Under the pieces are notes generated by a model that was not told where the DNA came from, searched no databases, and saw only the letters and a program-made list of their open reading frames with translations. Shown here one piece after another: positions 24,153 through 32,864 of a stretch of 64,000 nucleotides of DNA. The stretch covers positions 1-64,000 of the forward strand of contig CAZRVU010000004.1 in NCBI GenBank assembly GCA_964603615.1, written 5' to 3'. Position numbers and translations under genes: made by a program. Within the stretch, counting starts at the first letter, position 1; every line of letters starts with the position of its first letter. Source of the DNA: JAAZMI01 sp964603615. Its GTDB lineage: Bacteria > Bacillota > Dethiobacteria > DTU022 > UBA8154.

Positions 24153-26249
24153 TTACATGCTAAATTTGTTAACCACGCCCCTAAGTTCCTCGGCCATTGC
24201 ATTTAAATTGGCAACACTACTGTTGATCTCCTGTAGAACGGCTGTTTGTTCTTCTGTAGAAGCAGCAATCTCCTCCGCTGCCGCCGATTGCTCTTGGGCA
24301 CCACCGGCAATATGTAGAATATAATTGCTTAGTTCGATCACAGACTGCAGGATCTCTTCCAGTTTGTTTTCCACCAAGCGCGCCTTGCCATCTCCCAGGG
24401 CAACAACTTTCAATGCGCCGTCCATTTTCTTTACGGCTTCCTGAATACGTTCCTGTATGCCGAAGATTAACTCTTCTATTTCACCGGCGGCCGTTTCACT
24501 TTGTTCGGCTAACTTGCGCACTTCATCCGCCACTACGGCAAAACCCCGCCCCTGATCGCCGGCACGGGCAGCCTCAATAGCTGCATTCAGGGCCAAAAGG
24601 TTGGTCTGGCCGGCAATCTCCATGATCGTTTTGATGATAATCGTAATTTTTTGGGAATAACTTTCCAAATCGAGCACGGTTGTGCTTACATCCTGTACAG
24701 CCTGTCCGATTTCCTCCATGCTTTTTACCGCTTCCTGAACAGCTTTCATCCCTTCTGTAGCATTTTTCTCATCTTCCTTCCCTTTGTTGGCAGCCTGTTC
24801 CGAAGCATTGGCAATCTCCTGGGCCTGGTGCGCCACACTTTCTCCTGCTGCTAAAGCAATTTCTTCCATGGCTACATTGCTTTGTTCCACTGCAGCGGAG
24901 AGCTCCTCGGTGGACATACCAATTTTTTCAGACATTTCCTGCATTGTTCTAACAGTATCCTTTAAACTAGAGAGCAGGAGATTAAAACCCTTTCCAATCT
25001 TTCCGATTTCATCTTCGCGTTGGATATCGACTTCCTGGTTTAAAACGCCGGTATAGACAACCTTCCTCATACCGCCTACAATCTCAATCAAAGGAGTGGT
25101 TACACCCTTACTGAATTTAAAGGATACTCCTAGAGCAAGGATCAAACTCAGGCCCCCGATCAGTAAAAAACGGTTGCGGTTATTGTTTTTAGCCTTGATT
25201 AAAGTTGCTTCTGGCCTTCCCACATAAAGCATCCCTACAACCCCGTTGTCATAATCTTTTAATGGCAGGTAGGAAGTAGTATAATATTCATCCATAACCA
25301 GGGCGCGCCCGGAGTAAGGTTTTTTTTCGGCCAGAACTGTTTGGGCCACAGCCTGGTCAGCCCTGGTCCCGGTAGCTTTCAGGCCGTTTTTGTCCAAAAT
25401 CGTGGTGGCAACCTGCAGATCCCCAAAGAAAAGGGTCGAGGCTAAATCAAGCGTAAGCGCAACATTCTCTACTATACTATCATTATTATTTAATAATTCC
25501 CCGCCAATAAGAATTCCTTCCAACTGCCGATCATCTTGAAAACTTTTCATGGGAACCGCGGCCACAATGGCCAGTGCCCGCTCTTCTTTTTCTTCCCCGC
25601 CGCCAAAACCTGCACCCGGTTCTTTAATTTGAACGGTAGCTTTCCCCAAAAGCTGCTCATCTCTTAAAAAAACCTCCGGTAATATAGTTATCCCGGAAAC
25701 TGTTCCATACAAAGTCTTTTCCAACATTGGTAAGATAACTGGGGAATCGGCCCCGTCCTGTACTTCGCCGCTATTGGCCCGGATCTCCACGTAATGTTCT
25801 GCATCAAGCAACGTTAAAAAATCAAGGCCATACCCTGCCTTATCGCTGTACAAAGTAGCTAATGCCAATTGAAAGTCATTCGCCTCCAGGGCAGTGCGCA
25901 ATTTGGGATTGCTGGCAATCATGCCGATCTGAAAAGCACGCTCCTGTAAACGATTTTTGAAAATATATTCTGCTGTGCGGGCATCTTTTTCCACTGTAAG
26001 GCGTGCTTGCTCATCCATACTTTTTGTAACCAGGTTAATTGCCACATACCCCGCAACCAGCAGCGGTAGTAAAGTTAAGATAATAAATAAGGCAATCATC
26101 TTGCGGCGTAAACCTTCTTCTCTCAGCTCTGTTTTATCCCCGGCTACTTTGTCTATTTCATTTGTTTTGGATTTTTTCACCAGTAATGCACTAAAAAAAT
26201 GCTTTGCCCATGCATTTAAACCAGCAGCAATTTTGCGTATCCTGGACAT
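24153..26249 (-). CDS. Methyl-accepting chemotaxis protein with extracellular Cache sensor
   Basis: 698 residues. A basic cytoplasmic start (about 1-48) precedes TM1 (49-71), an extracellular region of some 290 residues of the Cache type (EIRANSGEVQDGAD, AVPMKSFQDDRQLEGILIGG), TM2 (about 363-381), HAMP (VTTPLIEIVGGMRKV) and the signalling hairpin EIAGQTNLLALNAAIEAARA followed by GRGFAVVADEVRKLAEQSE. It feeds CheA via CheW. There is no C-terminal NWETF-like tether for CheR/CheB. It ends the leftward motility cluster, behind the tandem-repeat array. The ligand is unknown; Cache domains usually bind small acids. Confidence 0.93.
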   Translation of the reverse strand: MSRIRKIAAGLNAWAKHFFSALLVKKSKTNEIDKVAGDKTELREEGLRRKMIALFIILTLLPLLVAGYVAINLVTKSMDEQARLTVEKDARTAEYIFKNRLQERAFQIGMIASNPKLRTALEANDFQLALATLYSDKAGYGLDFLTLLDAEHYVEIRANSGEVQDGADSPVILPMLEKTLYGTVSGITILPEVFLRDEQLLGKATVQIKEPGAGFGGGEEKEERALAIVAAVPMKSFQDDRQLEGILIGGELLNNNDSIVENVALTLDLASTLFFGDLQVATTILDKNGLKATGTRADQAVAQTVLAEKKPYSGRALVMDEYYTTSYLPLKDYDNGVVGMLYVGRPEATLIKAKNNNRNRFLLIGGLSLILALGVSFKFSKGVTTPLIEIVGGMRKVVYTGVLNQEVDIQREDEIGKIGKGFNLLLSSLKDTVRTMQEMSEKIGMSTEELSAAVEQSNVAMEEIALAAGESVAHQAQEIANASEQAANKGKEDEKNATEGMKAVQEAVKSMEEIGQAVQDVSTTVLDLESYSQKITIIIKTIMEIAGQTNLLALNAAIEAARAGDQGRGFAVVADEVRKLAEQSETAAGEIEELIFGIQERIQEAVKKMDGALKVVALGDGKARLVENKLEEILQSVIELSNYILHIAGGAQEQSAAAEEIAASTEEQTAVLQEINSSVANLNAMAEELRGVVNKFSM

Positions 26250-26290
26250 GAATAAACCCCCTTCTTGAAGAAAACCCTATAATGGTATGC

Positions 26291-26312
26291 GGGGCGATGA
26301 GGGCATCGCCCC
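26291..26312. repeat. Dispersed hairpin repeat GGGGCGATG-AGGG-CATCGCCCC
   Basis: A perfect 9-bp stem with a four-base loop; the motif with its neighbours (CCCCTACACC) is a short element seen in many bacterial genomes. It lies about 40 bp upstream of the mcp start. Confidence 0.5.
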
Positions 26313-26325
26313 CTACACCAACAAC

Positions 26326-26656
26326 AATGATTGTCATTCCTAGANNNNNNNNNNNNNNNNNNNNNNNNNNNNNNNNNNNNNNNNNNNNNNNNNNNNNNNN
26401 NNNNNNNNNNNNNNNNNNNNNNNNNNNNNNNNNNNNNNNNNNNNAATTGTCGTTCCTAGAAATTGTCGTTCCTAAAAATTGTCGTTCCTAAAAATTGTCG
26501 TTCCTAAAAATTGGTCGTTCCTAGAAATTGTCATTCCTAGAAATTGTCATTCCTAAAAATTGTCGTTCCTAGAAATTGTCGTTCCTAAAAATTGTCGTTC
26601 CTAAAAATTGTCATTTCTAAAAATTGGCCATTCCTGAAAATTGTCGTTCCTAAAAA
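26326..26656. repeat. 16-bp tandem repeat array interrupted by an assembly gap
   Basis: Units of AATTGTCGTTCCTAAA follow each other without spacers; about 13 copies are visible right of the gap and the end of one or two left of it. Variants alternate G/A at position 8 (CGTT/CATT) and AAA/AGA at the end; a few copies have a one- or two-base insertion. Positions 26345-26444 are 100 Ns, so the true copy number is unknown. The array lies between mcp and cheR. Confidence 0.9.
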
Positions 26657-27448
26657 TTATTGTTTTTGAAAAACCCTGTGATGGCGCTTGTCCAGTCCGT
26701 ATTGATTGGGATTGTGAATATATTCTGACAAGCCAATCACCAGGACACCCCCGGGCAAAAGGTTGTTAGAAAATTGTTTAAGCAAACTGTTTTGCGTTTC
26801 GGATTTAAAATAAATGAAAACATTGCGGCAAAAAATCATATGACAGCCGAAGATTGGTTTGTCCGTGAGCAGGTTATGCCTTTGGAAAGTAACTGCTTCT
26901 TTAATAATATCCTTGATTAAATAGCTTTCGCCCTCTTTTTCAAAGTAAAGCCGGCATAGTTTTTCAGGTGTTTTCTTCAGAAAATTTTGTTTAAAACAGC
27001 CCTGTTGCGCCGCCATCAACACCTTTTCATCGAGATCCGTGGCGATAATTTTTGAACGTTTTAAAACATTAAACTCCTGCAGTAGAATGGCTACGCTGAA
27101 GGGCTCCGCACCTACAGAACACCCGGCACTCCAAACTTTTAATCCCCGGGGAAATGTATCTATTAATTCCGGTATAATCTTCTTTTCTAAAAATTCAAAA
27201 ACCTGGCTATCGCGAAAAAACTCCGACGTATTGATGGTTAAGTAATTGCAAAAACCTGCCAGGACTGAAGGATTGGAGATCAGGTAATCATAAAAGTTGC
27301 TAAATTCAAACATTTTTACCCGCTGCATCATCTGCCTGATCCGTCGCTCCATCTGTCTATCCTTATAACAATCAAGGTCCAGCCCCGTTTTAGCGTAGAA
27401 TGCTTTTTTAAAATATTCATAACTCCAGTTAGCATTAATCACCTTCAT
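26657..27448 (-). CDS. cheR: Chemotaxis protein methyltransferase CheR
   Basis: 263 residues. An N-terminal helical domain (YFKKAFYAKTGLDLDCYK) leads to a SAM-dependent methyltransferase: TINTSEFFRD, the SAM motif VWSAGCSVGAEPFSVAI (many CheR have GCSTGEEP here), IIATDLDEKVL and CHMIFCRNVFIYF. It methylates glutamates of chemoreceptors during adaptation. Its ATG overlaps the stop of cheB by four bases. The last codons lie next to the tandem repeat array. Confidence 0.95.
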   Translation of the reverse strand: MKVINANWSYEYFKKAFYAKTGLDLDCYKDRQMERRIRQMMQRVKMFEFSNFYDYLISNPSVLAGFCNYLTINTSEFFRDSQVFEFLEKKIIPELIDTFPRGLKVWSAGCSVGAEPFSVAILLQEFNVLKRSKIIATDLDEKVLMAAQQGCFKQNFLKKTPEKLCRLYFEKEGESYLIKDIIKEAVTFQRHNLLTDKPIFGCHMIFCRNVFIYFKSETQNSLLKQFSNNLLPGGVLVIGLSEYIHNPNQYGLDKRHHRVFQKQ

Positions 27449-28533
27449 CTCTCCTTATTTATTAACCGGACAATAGCTCCTGCAATCTGGCTCAAGGGGA
27501 GCACTTGATCCGCGCAGCCTTCCTGCAGCACAGCCCGGGGCATACCGGGGAGGGCTGCACTTGAAGGATCCTGGACAATTGTTTGACCGCCTTTTTCTTT
27601 AATCCTGATCATGCCTGCCAGGCCATCACGACCCATACCCGTCAACACCACGCCAATCACCGCTGCACCAAAAATCTTTGCCACCGACTCCATCATTACA
27701 TCCGCCGAGGGACGAACATAATTAACGCGCACGGAATTGCTAAGAGCAATGGTCCTATCCTTTTGAGCCACAAGGTGATAGCCGCCAGGGGCTATATAAA
27801 CCTCACCGGTTCTGATGCTATCTCCGGCAGAAGCTTCTTGAATTTTTACAAAAGATATTCTATCCAATCTTTCGGCCATGAACCGTGTAAATTGCGGGGG
27901 CATATGCTGGGTAACCAAAATTGCTGCCGGCAAATCAACCGGCAATCTACGTAGGACCTCCTCCAGGGCGCGCGGGCCGCCGGTAGATGCTGCTATAGCT
28001 ATTGCTCTATTTGCTAGCTGGCCTGCAGGGGTCCTCTCTTTGCCGGGAGGTTCTTCCTGTGGTAAAACAGCCTTGCCTGCTACACTGGCACCTTGGTAAG
28101 TATCAGGGGAAAGCAACGCCTGCAAATGTACCCTGGCAGCTTCTTTTATTTTCCGGGGTAATTGTCGTTTTAGTTCTCCGGCATGCTCACCTTTCCAGTT
28201 AGAAGGTTTGGGGATAAAATCTACCGCCCCTGCCGCCAGTGCTTCTATCGTCATTTCACTCCCTTTATGTGTAAAACTGCTCACCATCACAACGGGCAAG
28301 GGCTTCCTGGCCATGATTTTTCTGAGTGTATCCAGTCCGTTGAGCACGGGCATCTCCACATCCAAAGTTAGAACATCGGGTTTTAAGCTTTTCAGTTTAG
28401 CTAAAGCATCCAGACCGTGGCGGGCCGTTCCCACCAACTGTAAAGCACTGTCTTGTTTGATAATTTCTCCAAGAAATTTGCGCATAAATGCTGAATCATC
28501 CACAACCATTACTTTTATCGGGGTATTATCCAT
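27445..28533 (-). CDS. cheB: Chemotaxis response regulator / protein-glutamate methylesterase CheB
   Basis: 362 residues. The receiver domain (1-120) has acidic pocket DD (12-13), phosphoacceptor Asp58 in LTLDVEMP, and Lys in FIPKPS. A linker of about 60 residues leads to the methylesterase with catalytic Ser in IAASTGGPRALEE, His in TQHMPP and Asp in GMGRDGLAGM. It demethylates or deamidates receptors when phosphorylated by CheA. It lies between cheD and cheR. Confidence 0.97.
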   Translation of the reverse strand: MDNTPIKVMVVDDSAFMRKFLGEIIKQDSALQLVGTARHGLDALAKLKSLKPDVLTLDVEMPVLNGLDTLRKIMARKPLPVVMVSSFTHKGSEMTIEALAAGAVDFIPKPSNWKGEHAGELKRQLPRKIKEAARVHLQALLSPDTYQGASVAGKAVLPQEEPPGKERTPAGQLANRAIAIAASTGGPRALEEVLRRLPVDLPAAILVTQHMPPQFTRFMAERLDRISFVKIQEASAGDSIRTGEVYIAPGGYHLVAQKDRTIALSNSVRVNYVRPSADVMMESVAKIFGAAVIGVVLTGMGRDGLAGMIRIKEKGGQTIVQDPSSAALPGMPRAVLQEGCADQVLPLSQIAGAIVRLINKER

Positions 28534-28615
28534 TATTTTACCCCTCCTTTTGCTTAGACCATCCCAGAGTTCCTATATTGAATCTTTTACTGCCACACCA
28601 GGACTATGTTGCGTT

Positions 28616-29110
28616 TTATATTTCCTTTTTGCCTTTACCCACCGTTGAAACAATCATTTTACCGGTTTCCACAAAAAAATGCACTGTACGGCCATAGTTC
28701 CCCCCTGTATCCTCCCCGGCGATAGGAATCCCAAACTTCCCTAGAACCAGTTTTACCATCTGTACATTTTTTTCTCCTACACTTTCCCCGGCTTTCCTGT
28801 TCATGAATAACTTGCTGCCACCGGCAAGTTTAGCTTGGAGCCAGCTCCTTTCTCCCCCAATTTTCTCTACCTCCTGTACAAGCAAGGGTATGGCTGTATC
28901 GGCAAATTTAGCTGGATTAAGAGGTGTTGACCTGTTAGGAAAATCCCGGCTGCAATGCAGGAGTATATGTGCCAGGCCTCCTGCCTTGTTCTTAAGATCG
29001 TAGAGGGCAATCCCTACGCAAGAACCTAACCCGATGGTCATTAAAACCCCCTGGCCTTTCAATACAGCCCAATCAGCAATTTTTACACGGAAGAGAGACG
29101 TGCCCTTCAC
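28616..29110 (-). CDS. cheD: Chemoreceptor glutamine deamidase CheD
   Basis: 164 residues. The catalytic Cys lies in TIGLGSCVGIALYD and the His in GGLAHILLH, followed by FADTAIPLLVQEVEK. CheD deamidates receptor glutamines and also binds CheC, raising its phosphatase activity. The GTG start overlaps the cheC stop (GTGA), the tight coupling expected for the CheC-CheD pair. Confidence 0.95.
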   Translation of the reverse strand: MKGTSLFRVKIADWAVLKGQGVLMTIGLGSCVGIALYDLKNKAGGLAHILLHCSRDFPNRSTPLNPAKFADTAIPLLVQEVEKIGGERSWLQAKLAGGSKLFMNRKAGESVGEKNVQMVKLVLGKFGIPIAGEDTGGNYGRTVHFFVETGKMIVSTVGKGKKEI

Positions 29111-29712
29111 TTGATTCCTAAGCGGGTAAAAATATTGTCTAAAGCCCCGCGGCTGGGAATAATGAGTATTTGCCCAGAAATATGTTTTTGCCGGGAATTA
29201 ATTTTCGTTTGCAGCAAAACCAGTTCGTCATCCAGGACAAGAGCCTCGGCCATAACCGTGGATATAATTGCTCCTGCCATATCTATGGCAATAACAGGAG
29301 GAGAAGGCAGAAGCGGGAGATCAATCATCAAAGATAGGGCATTTAAATAAGACGAGGTTAAAATGTTTCCAACTTCAAGCAATGCTGAAAGTTCAAGAGC
29401 GTCAAAATTTCCCTGTGCAGCCGGTAGAAGAATGGAGATTAAATTTAAAGCACTTTCCAGAGGAATAATAAAAAGAAACGTTAATTGAATATCCCCGGTA
29501 GATTCAATAAAGACGCCGGCAACCGGAAGCTCTGCTCCCCCTAAAATTTCTGGAACATCCTGCAAAGGAACAAGCACGGCCGTCGGAACATCCATAGTTA
29601 TTTTTTCTTCATTGAGCAACTGTGCCAAAGAGGTAACTGCATTACCCGTGCCTATATTCGCCAACTCTCTTAGTACGTCCAGTTTGAAAGCAGTAACTTT
29701 TTCTTCTCCCAA
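29107..29712 (-). CDS. cheC: CheY-P phosphatase CheC
   Basis: 201 residues. Both phosphatase half-sites are present: ELANIGTGNAVTSLAQLL and ELSALLEVGNILTSSYLNAL, each with the E-x-x-N pair that attacks CheY-P. It is the active two-site type, not a degenerate CheX or FliN-fused form. It fine-tunes adaptation and binds CheD. The start is TTG with GGGGGAGG four bases before. It follows cheY after about 150 bp without a gene. Confidence 0.95.
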   Translation of the reverse strand: MGEEKVTAFKLDVLRELANIGTGNAVTSLAQLLNEEKITMDVPTAVLVPLQDVPEILGGAELPVAGVFIESTGDIQLTFLFIIPLESALNLISILLPAAQGNFDALELSALLEVGNILTSSYLNALSLMIDLPLLPSPPVIAIDMAGAIISTVMAEALVLDDELVLLQTKINSRQKHISGQILIIPSRGALDNIFTRLGIK

Positions 29713-29860
29713 AAAACCTCCCCCTAAACTATGTTATCTATATAACACAAGGCAGAAATGGAGCAACCATAAAGATTATTTCCCCGCAACTGGTCAGGGA
29801 TCGCCTTTGCTCCCGCCGCCAGCTTGCTGTTGTATTTATATTTATTTTCATAAGACATTT

Positions 29861-30226
29861 CTACCCACCCACTTTTTGCAAGGCCTCTACGATGCGATCC
29901 GGTTGGAAAGGCTTGACAATAAAATCCTTTGCTCCCGAATTTAAGGCCTCGATGACCAGGGCTTTTTGTCCCATAGCACTGACAACAACTATTTTAGCCT
30001 GCGGATCTTGATCCATTATTTTTTTAATGGCCGTTATTCCATCCATATTAGGCATTGTTATATCCATGGTCACCAAATCCGGTTTTAACTGCTGATACCT
30101 TTCCACCGCTTGTAATCCATCTTCTGCCTCCGCAACCACCTCATAACCATTTTTTTCCAGGACATTGCGTAAGGTCATGCGCATAAAAGCCGTATCATCA
30201 GTGATTAATATTCTTTTTCCCAACAT
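29861..30226 (-). CDS. cheY: Chemotaxis response regulator CheY
   Basis: 121 residues, a single receiver domain: Asp10/Asp11 metal site, phosphoacceptor Asp55 in VTMDITMP, switch Ser in VVVSAMGQ and Lys in FIVKPFQ. CheY-P binds FliM and the C-ring to alter rotation. The start is ATG four bases after AGGAGG and lies inside the last 29 bases of cheA, so translation is coupled to the kinase. Confidence 0.95.
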   Translation of the reverse strand: MLGKRILITDDTAFMRMTLRNVLEKNGYEVVAEAEDGLQAVERYQQLKPDLVTMDITMPNMDGITAIKKIMDQDPQAKIVVVSAMGQKALVIEALNSGAKDFIVKPFQPDRIVEALQKVGG

Positions 30227-32270
30227 TAGGCCTCCTATCTTCCAGCAAGCTGACTACATCGAGGATTAGGGTTACCCTTCCGTCCCCCAGTACCGTGGCA
30301 CCAGCAATTCCGCGCAATTCATTGACAAAACGGCTCAAAGATTTGATGACAACTTCCTGTTGTCCCTGCAGTGCGTCTACTGCTAATCCCACTTTTTTAT
30401 TGCCGGTTTGAACCACCACTACCGGATAAAACTCTTGCGCCGGAGGCAAACCCAAACCAAGCAACTCCAGTAAAAAATAAAAAGGCAAAACCTCTTCCCT
30501 AAGGGTAATGACCCGCTCTTGTTGGATAGTCCTAATTTCCTGCGGTTCAATAAAAAGGTTTTCTCTAACCGCCTCGACAGGAATAGCGTAAATTTCCTGT
30601 CCGCACTGGACCATCAGGGCCCTGATAATAGCCAACGTTAAAGGAAATCTCATAAGAAACCGGGAACCACGGCCGGGTTCACTTTGTACCTCCACAGTTC
30701 CATTCAACGCTTCGATCGATGTTTTGACCACATTCATCCCCACGCCGCGCCCTGATATATCCGTAATTTCCCGGGAGGTACTTAAACCACTTTGGAAAAT
30801 CAACTGTAGGGCTTCTGCAGGCCCTATTTTCTCCATCTCTGCTGCGCTGATCATCTTTTTCTCCAAAGCCTGTCGTTTAATTACTTCCGGGTCAATACCG
30901 CGTCCGTCATCTTCAACGCGGATCACGACGTGACTTCCTTCATGTTGTGCATGCAAATAAATCATATTCTGCGGGTTTTTACCTTTCCTTTTCCTTTCTT
31001 CCGCTTCTTCCAGGCCATGATCCACGGCATTACGTAAAAGATGCACGAGCGGATCCCCAACCTGATTGACAATAGTGCGGTCCAGTTCAGTTTCCTCCCC
31101 GGAGATAACCAGCTCAACATTTTTATTTTTTTCCAGACTGAGATCACGCACCATCCGCGGAAAACGATCAAAAACTTGTTTAACTGGAACCATCCTCAAA
31201 GACATTACTGCGTTTTGCAGATCGGTGGTAATCCTCTCCATCTGTTCTAAGGCATTATCCAAAGCCACATCACGGACGTTTTTACCCAATTCCAGCACAC
31301 GGGTGCGGTTAATCACCAACTCCCCGACGAGGTTCACGAGTCCATCTAACTTGGCTGTTTCCACCCGTACCGTTTTCTCCCCGGCATAACCAATTAAGGG
31401 TGCCGTTTTCCCCGGCCCCGGAGATGCGGGAAGAACCTTTTTCTGGAACCCGCCTTCTTCTTCCTCATCGATAACGGAATATTCCCCCTTCATTTCAACC
31501 AGCAAAATTTTTACTTTTTCAATCTCGGCAATCTCCCCCAGTGTTTTTTCAAGAATCTCCACCTGCGGTGCCCCTACCATGAGCAAAAAAAATTCCCGAT
31601 CAAAATTTTCTTCCTCCAGAGCTTGCAAGGAAGGCCGCGCCTTGATAATCTCTCCCTCCTTTTCTAAAGCTTTTAAAACCATATAAACCCGGACGGATTT
31701 TAGAAGACAATCCTGGCGTAACTGAATTTGAATTTGGTAGATCTTTTCGCCTTTGAGCAGGGCCTCTTTCAGCGTTTCTTTTTCGAAAGCGCTCAGCGTT
31801 TCCTGCCAGTCAACGCTGCCTTTCCGATCTTGGGGATTTTCCCCGGTTTCTTCAGGGCCTTCTCCTGCAAAAGCAGTCTTATCCAGTTCTTTCTCACCGG
31901 CAGTATGTTGCCAGGCATTCAAGCTGGCTGCAAGCGCCTTGACTTGCGGGCGGAAATCCCCTTGTTGGTCCAGATGATCGATCAGCAATTGGATCAGATC
32001 CACTGCTTCCAGAAATAAATTTACGCAATCAGTTCCCAGGGCGACTTCCCCGCGTCGCAGGTAATCCAAAAGAGTTTCCATTTCGTGGGTTAGCTCTGTA
32101 ATCAGTTCATAACCCATTGTCCCGGCCATTCCTTTCAAGCTGTGGGCAGCACGAAACATTGCTGCTATATGTTCAACATCAGGATTCTTTTCCAGAATCA
32201 AAAGGCATTGCGTTATACTTTGTAGGTATTCCCGCGTTTCTGCCAGAAAAAGATCCTTGTATTCTTCCAT
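30198..32270 (-). CDS. cheA: Chemotaxis histidine kinase CheA
   Basis: About 690 residues. P1 (Hpt): FRAAHSLKGMAGTMGYE with the phosphorylated His near 43; P2 CheY-docking region around 200-270; P3 dimerisation (VRVETAKLDGLVNLVGELVI); P4 kinase with HLLRNAVDHGLEE (N box), VEDDGRGID (G1) and ISGRGVGMNVVKTSIE (G2); P5 CheW-like from about 555 (ALMVQCGQEIYAIPVEAV). The ATG at 32270 fits AGGAGG with seven-base spacing better than the adjacent GTG. It links receptors to CheY and CheB. Confidence 0.97.
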   Translation of the reverse strand: MEEYKDLFLAETREYLQSITQCLLILEKNPDVEHIAAMFRAAHSLKGMAGTMGYELITELTHEMETLLDYLRRGEVALGTDCVNLFLEAVDLIQLLIDHLDQQGDFRPQVKALAASLNAWQHTAGEKELDKTAFAGEGPEETGENPQDRKGSVDWQETLSAFEKETLKEALLKGEKIYQIQIQLRQDCLLKSVRVYMVLKALEKEGEIIKARPSLQALEEENFDREFFLLMVGAPQVEILEKTLGEIAEIEKVKILLVEMKGEYSVIDEEEEGGFQKKVLPASPGPGKTAPLIGYAGEKTVRVETAKLDGLVNLVGELVINRTRVLELGKNVRDVALDNALEQMERITTDLQNAVMSLRMVPVKQVFDRFPRMVRDLSLEKNKNVELVISGEETELDRTIVNQVGDPLVHLLRNAVDHGLEEAEERKRKGKNPQNMIYLHAQHEGSHVVIRVEDDGRGIDPEVIKRQALEKKMISAAEMEKIGPAEALQLIFQSGLSTSREITDISGRGVGMNVVKTSIEALNGTVEVQSEPGRGSRFLMRFPLTLAIIRALMVQCGQEIYAIPVEAVRENLFIEPQEIRTIQQERVITLREEVLPFYFLLELLGLGLPPAQEFYPVVVVQTGNKKVGLAVDALQGQQEVVIKSLSRFVNELRGIAGATVLGDGRVTLILDVVSLLEDRRPNVGKKNINH

Positions 32271-32364
32271 CACCCCGCCTCCTTTCCCCTAAAAATTATA
32301 ACCCGCGTCCCTTACGAGTCAAAAGACATCTTAAAATAAACCTTGAAAGAGCATGATTAGATGT

Positions 32365-32853
32365 CTACTCCCCACCTGCAATAACTTCTTGTAGGGTAAT
32401 CTTGTCCTCCATATCCAAAATTTTGGTGAGGTTAAGTATAATCAGCAGCCGTTCTCCTGCCTTGCCTATGCCGCGAATCAAATCATTCTGCGCTCCCGCC
32501 ATTCTTCTAGGAGGGGGGTGTATTGCTGTAGAAGGAAGGCGCAACACTTCCGTTACAAAATCGACGATTAAACCAACCTTATTCTCTTCGATCTCCACGA
32601 TGATAATCCTGGTTTGCCCGTTTCTTTCTTTCAGTGACACCTCGAACCGTTTGCGAAGATCAACTACGGGAATAACCTCGCCACGCAGGTTAATAACCCC
32701 CTCAATAAAATGAGCTGCTTGAGGCAAGGGGGTGACAGGAACCATCTTTAATACTTCATGTACTTGATGAATGTTCAAGGCAAATTCTTCCTGCTCCAGT
32801 TGGAAAGTTACCAATTGAACCTCCTCGACAGCTTCCCGGTCGCTCCTCATCAT
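32365..32853 (-). CDS. cheW: Chemotaxis coupling protein CheW
   Basis: 162 residues, one CheW domain made of two SH3-like barrels: VTFQLEQEEFALNIHQVHEVL, FIEGVINLRGEVIPVVDLRKRF and IVDFVTEVLRLP. It bridges receptors and CheA. The first ATG is preceded by AAGGGGTGAT. It lies between fliY and cheA, so C-ring and signalling genes are one unit here. Confidence 0.96.
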   Translation of the reverse strand: MMRSDREAVEEVQLVTFQLEQEEFALNIHQVHEVLKMVPVTPLPQAAHFIEGVINLRGEVIPVVDLRKRFEVSLKERNGQTRIIIVEIEENKVGLIVDFVTEVLRLPSTAIHPPPRRMAGAQNDLIRGIGKAGERLLIILNLTKILDMEDKITLQEVIAGGE

Positions 32854-32864
32854 CAATCACCCCT

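Noticed and set aside
24124..24324. Short rightward frame at the mcp end
   Set aside because: It is antisense to the end of mcp and the structured element.
26445..26656. Possible CRISPR array
   Set aside because: The 16-bp units are directly adjacent with no unique spacers and no cas genes are nearby; it is a plain tandem repeat.
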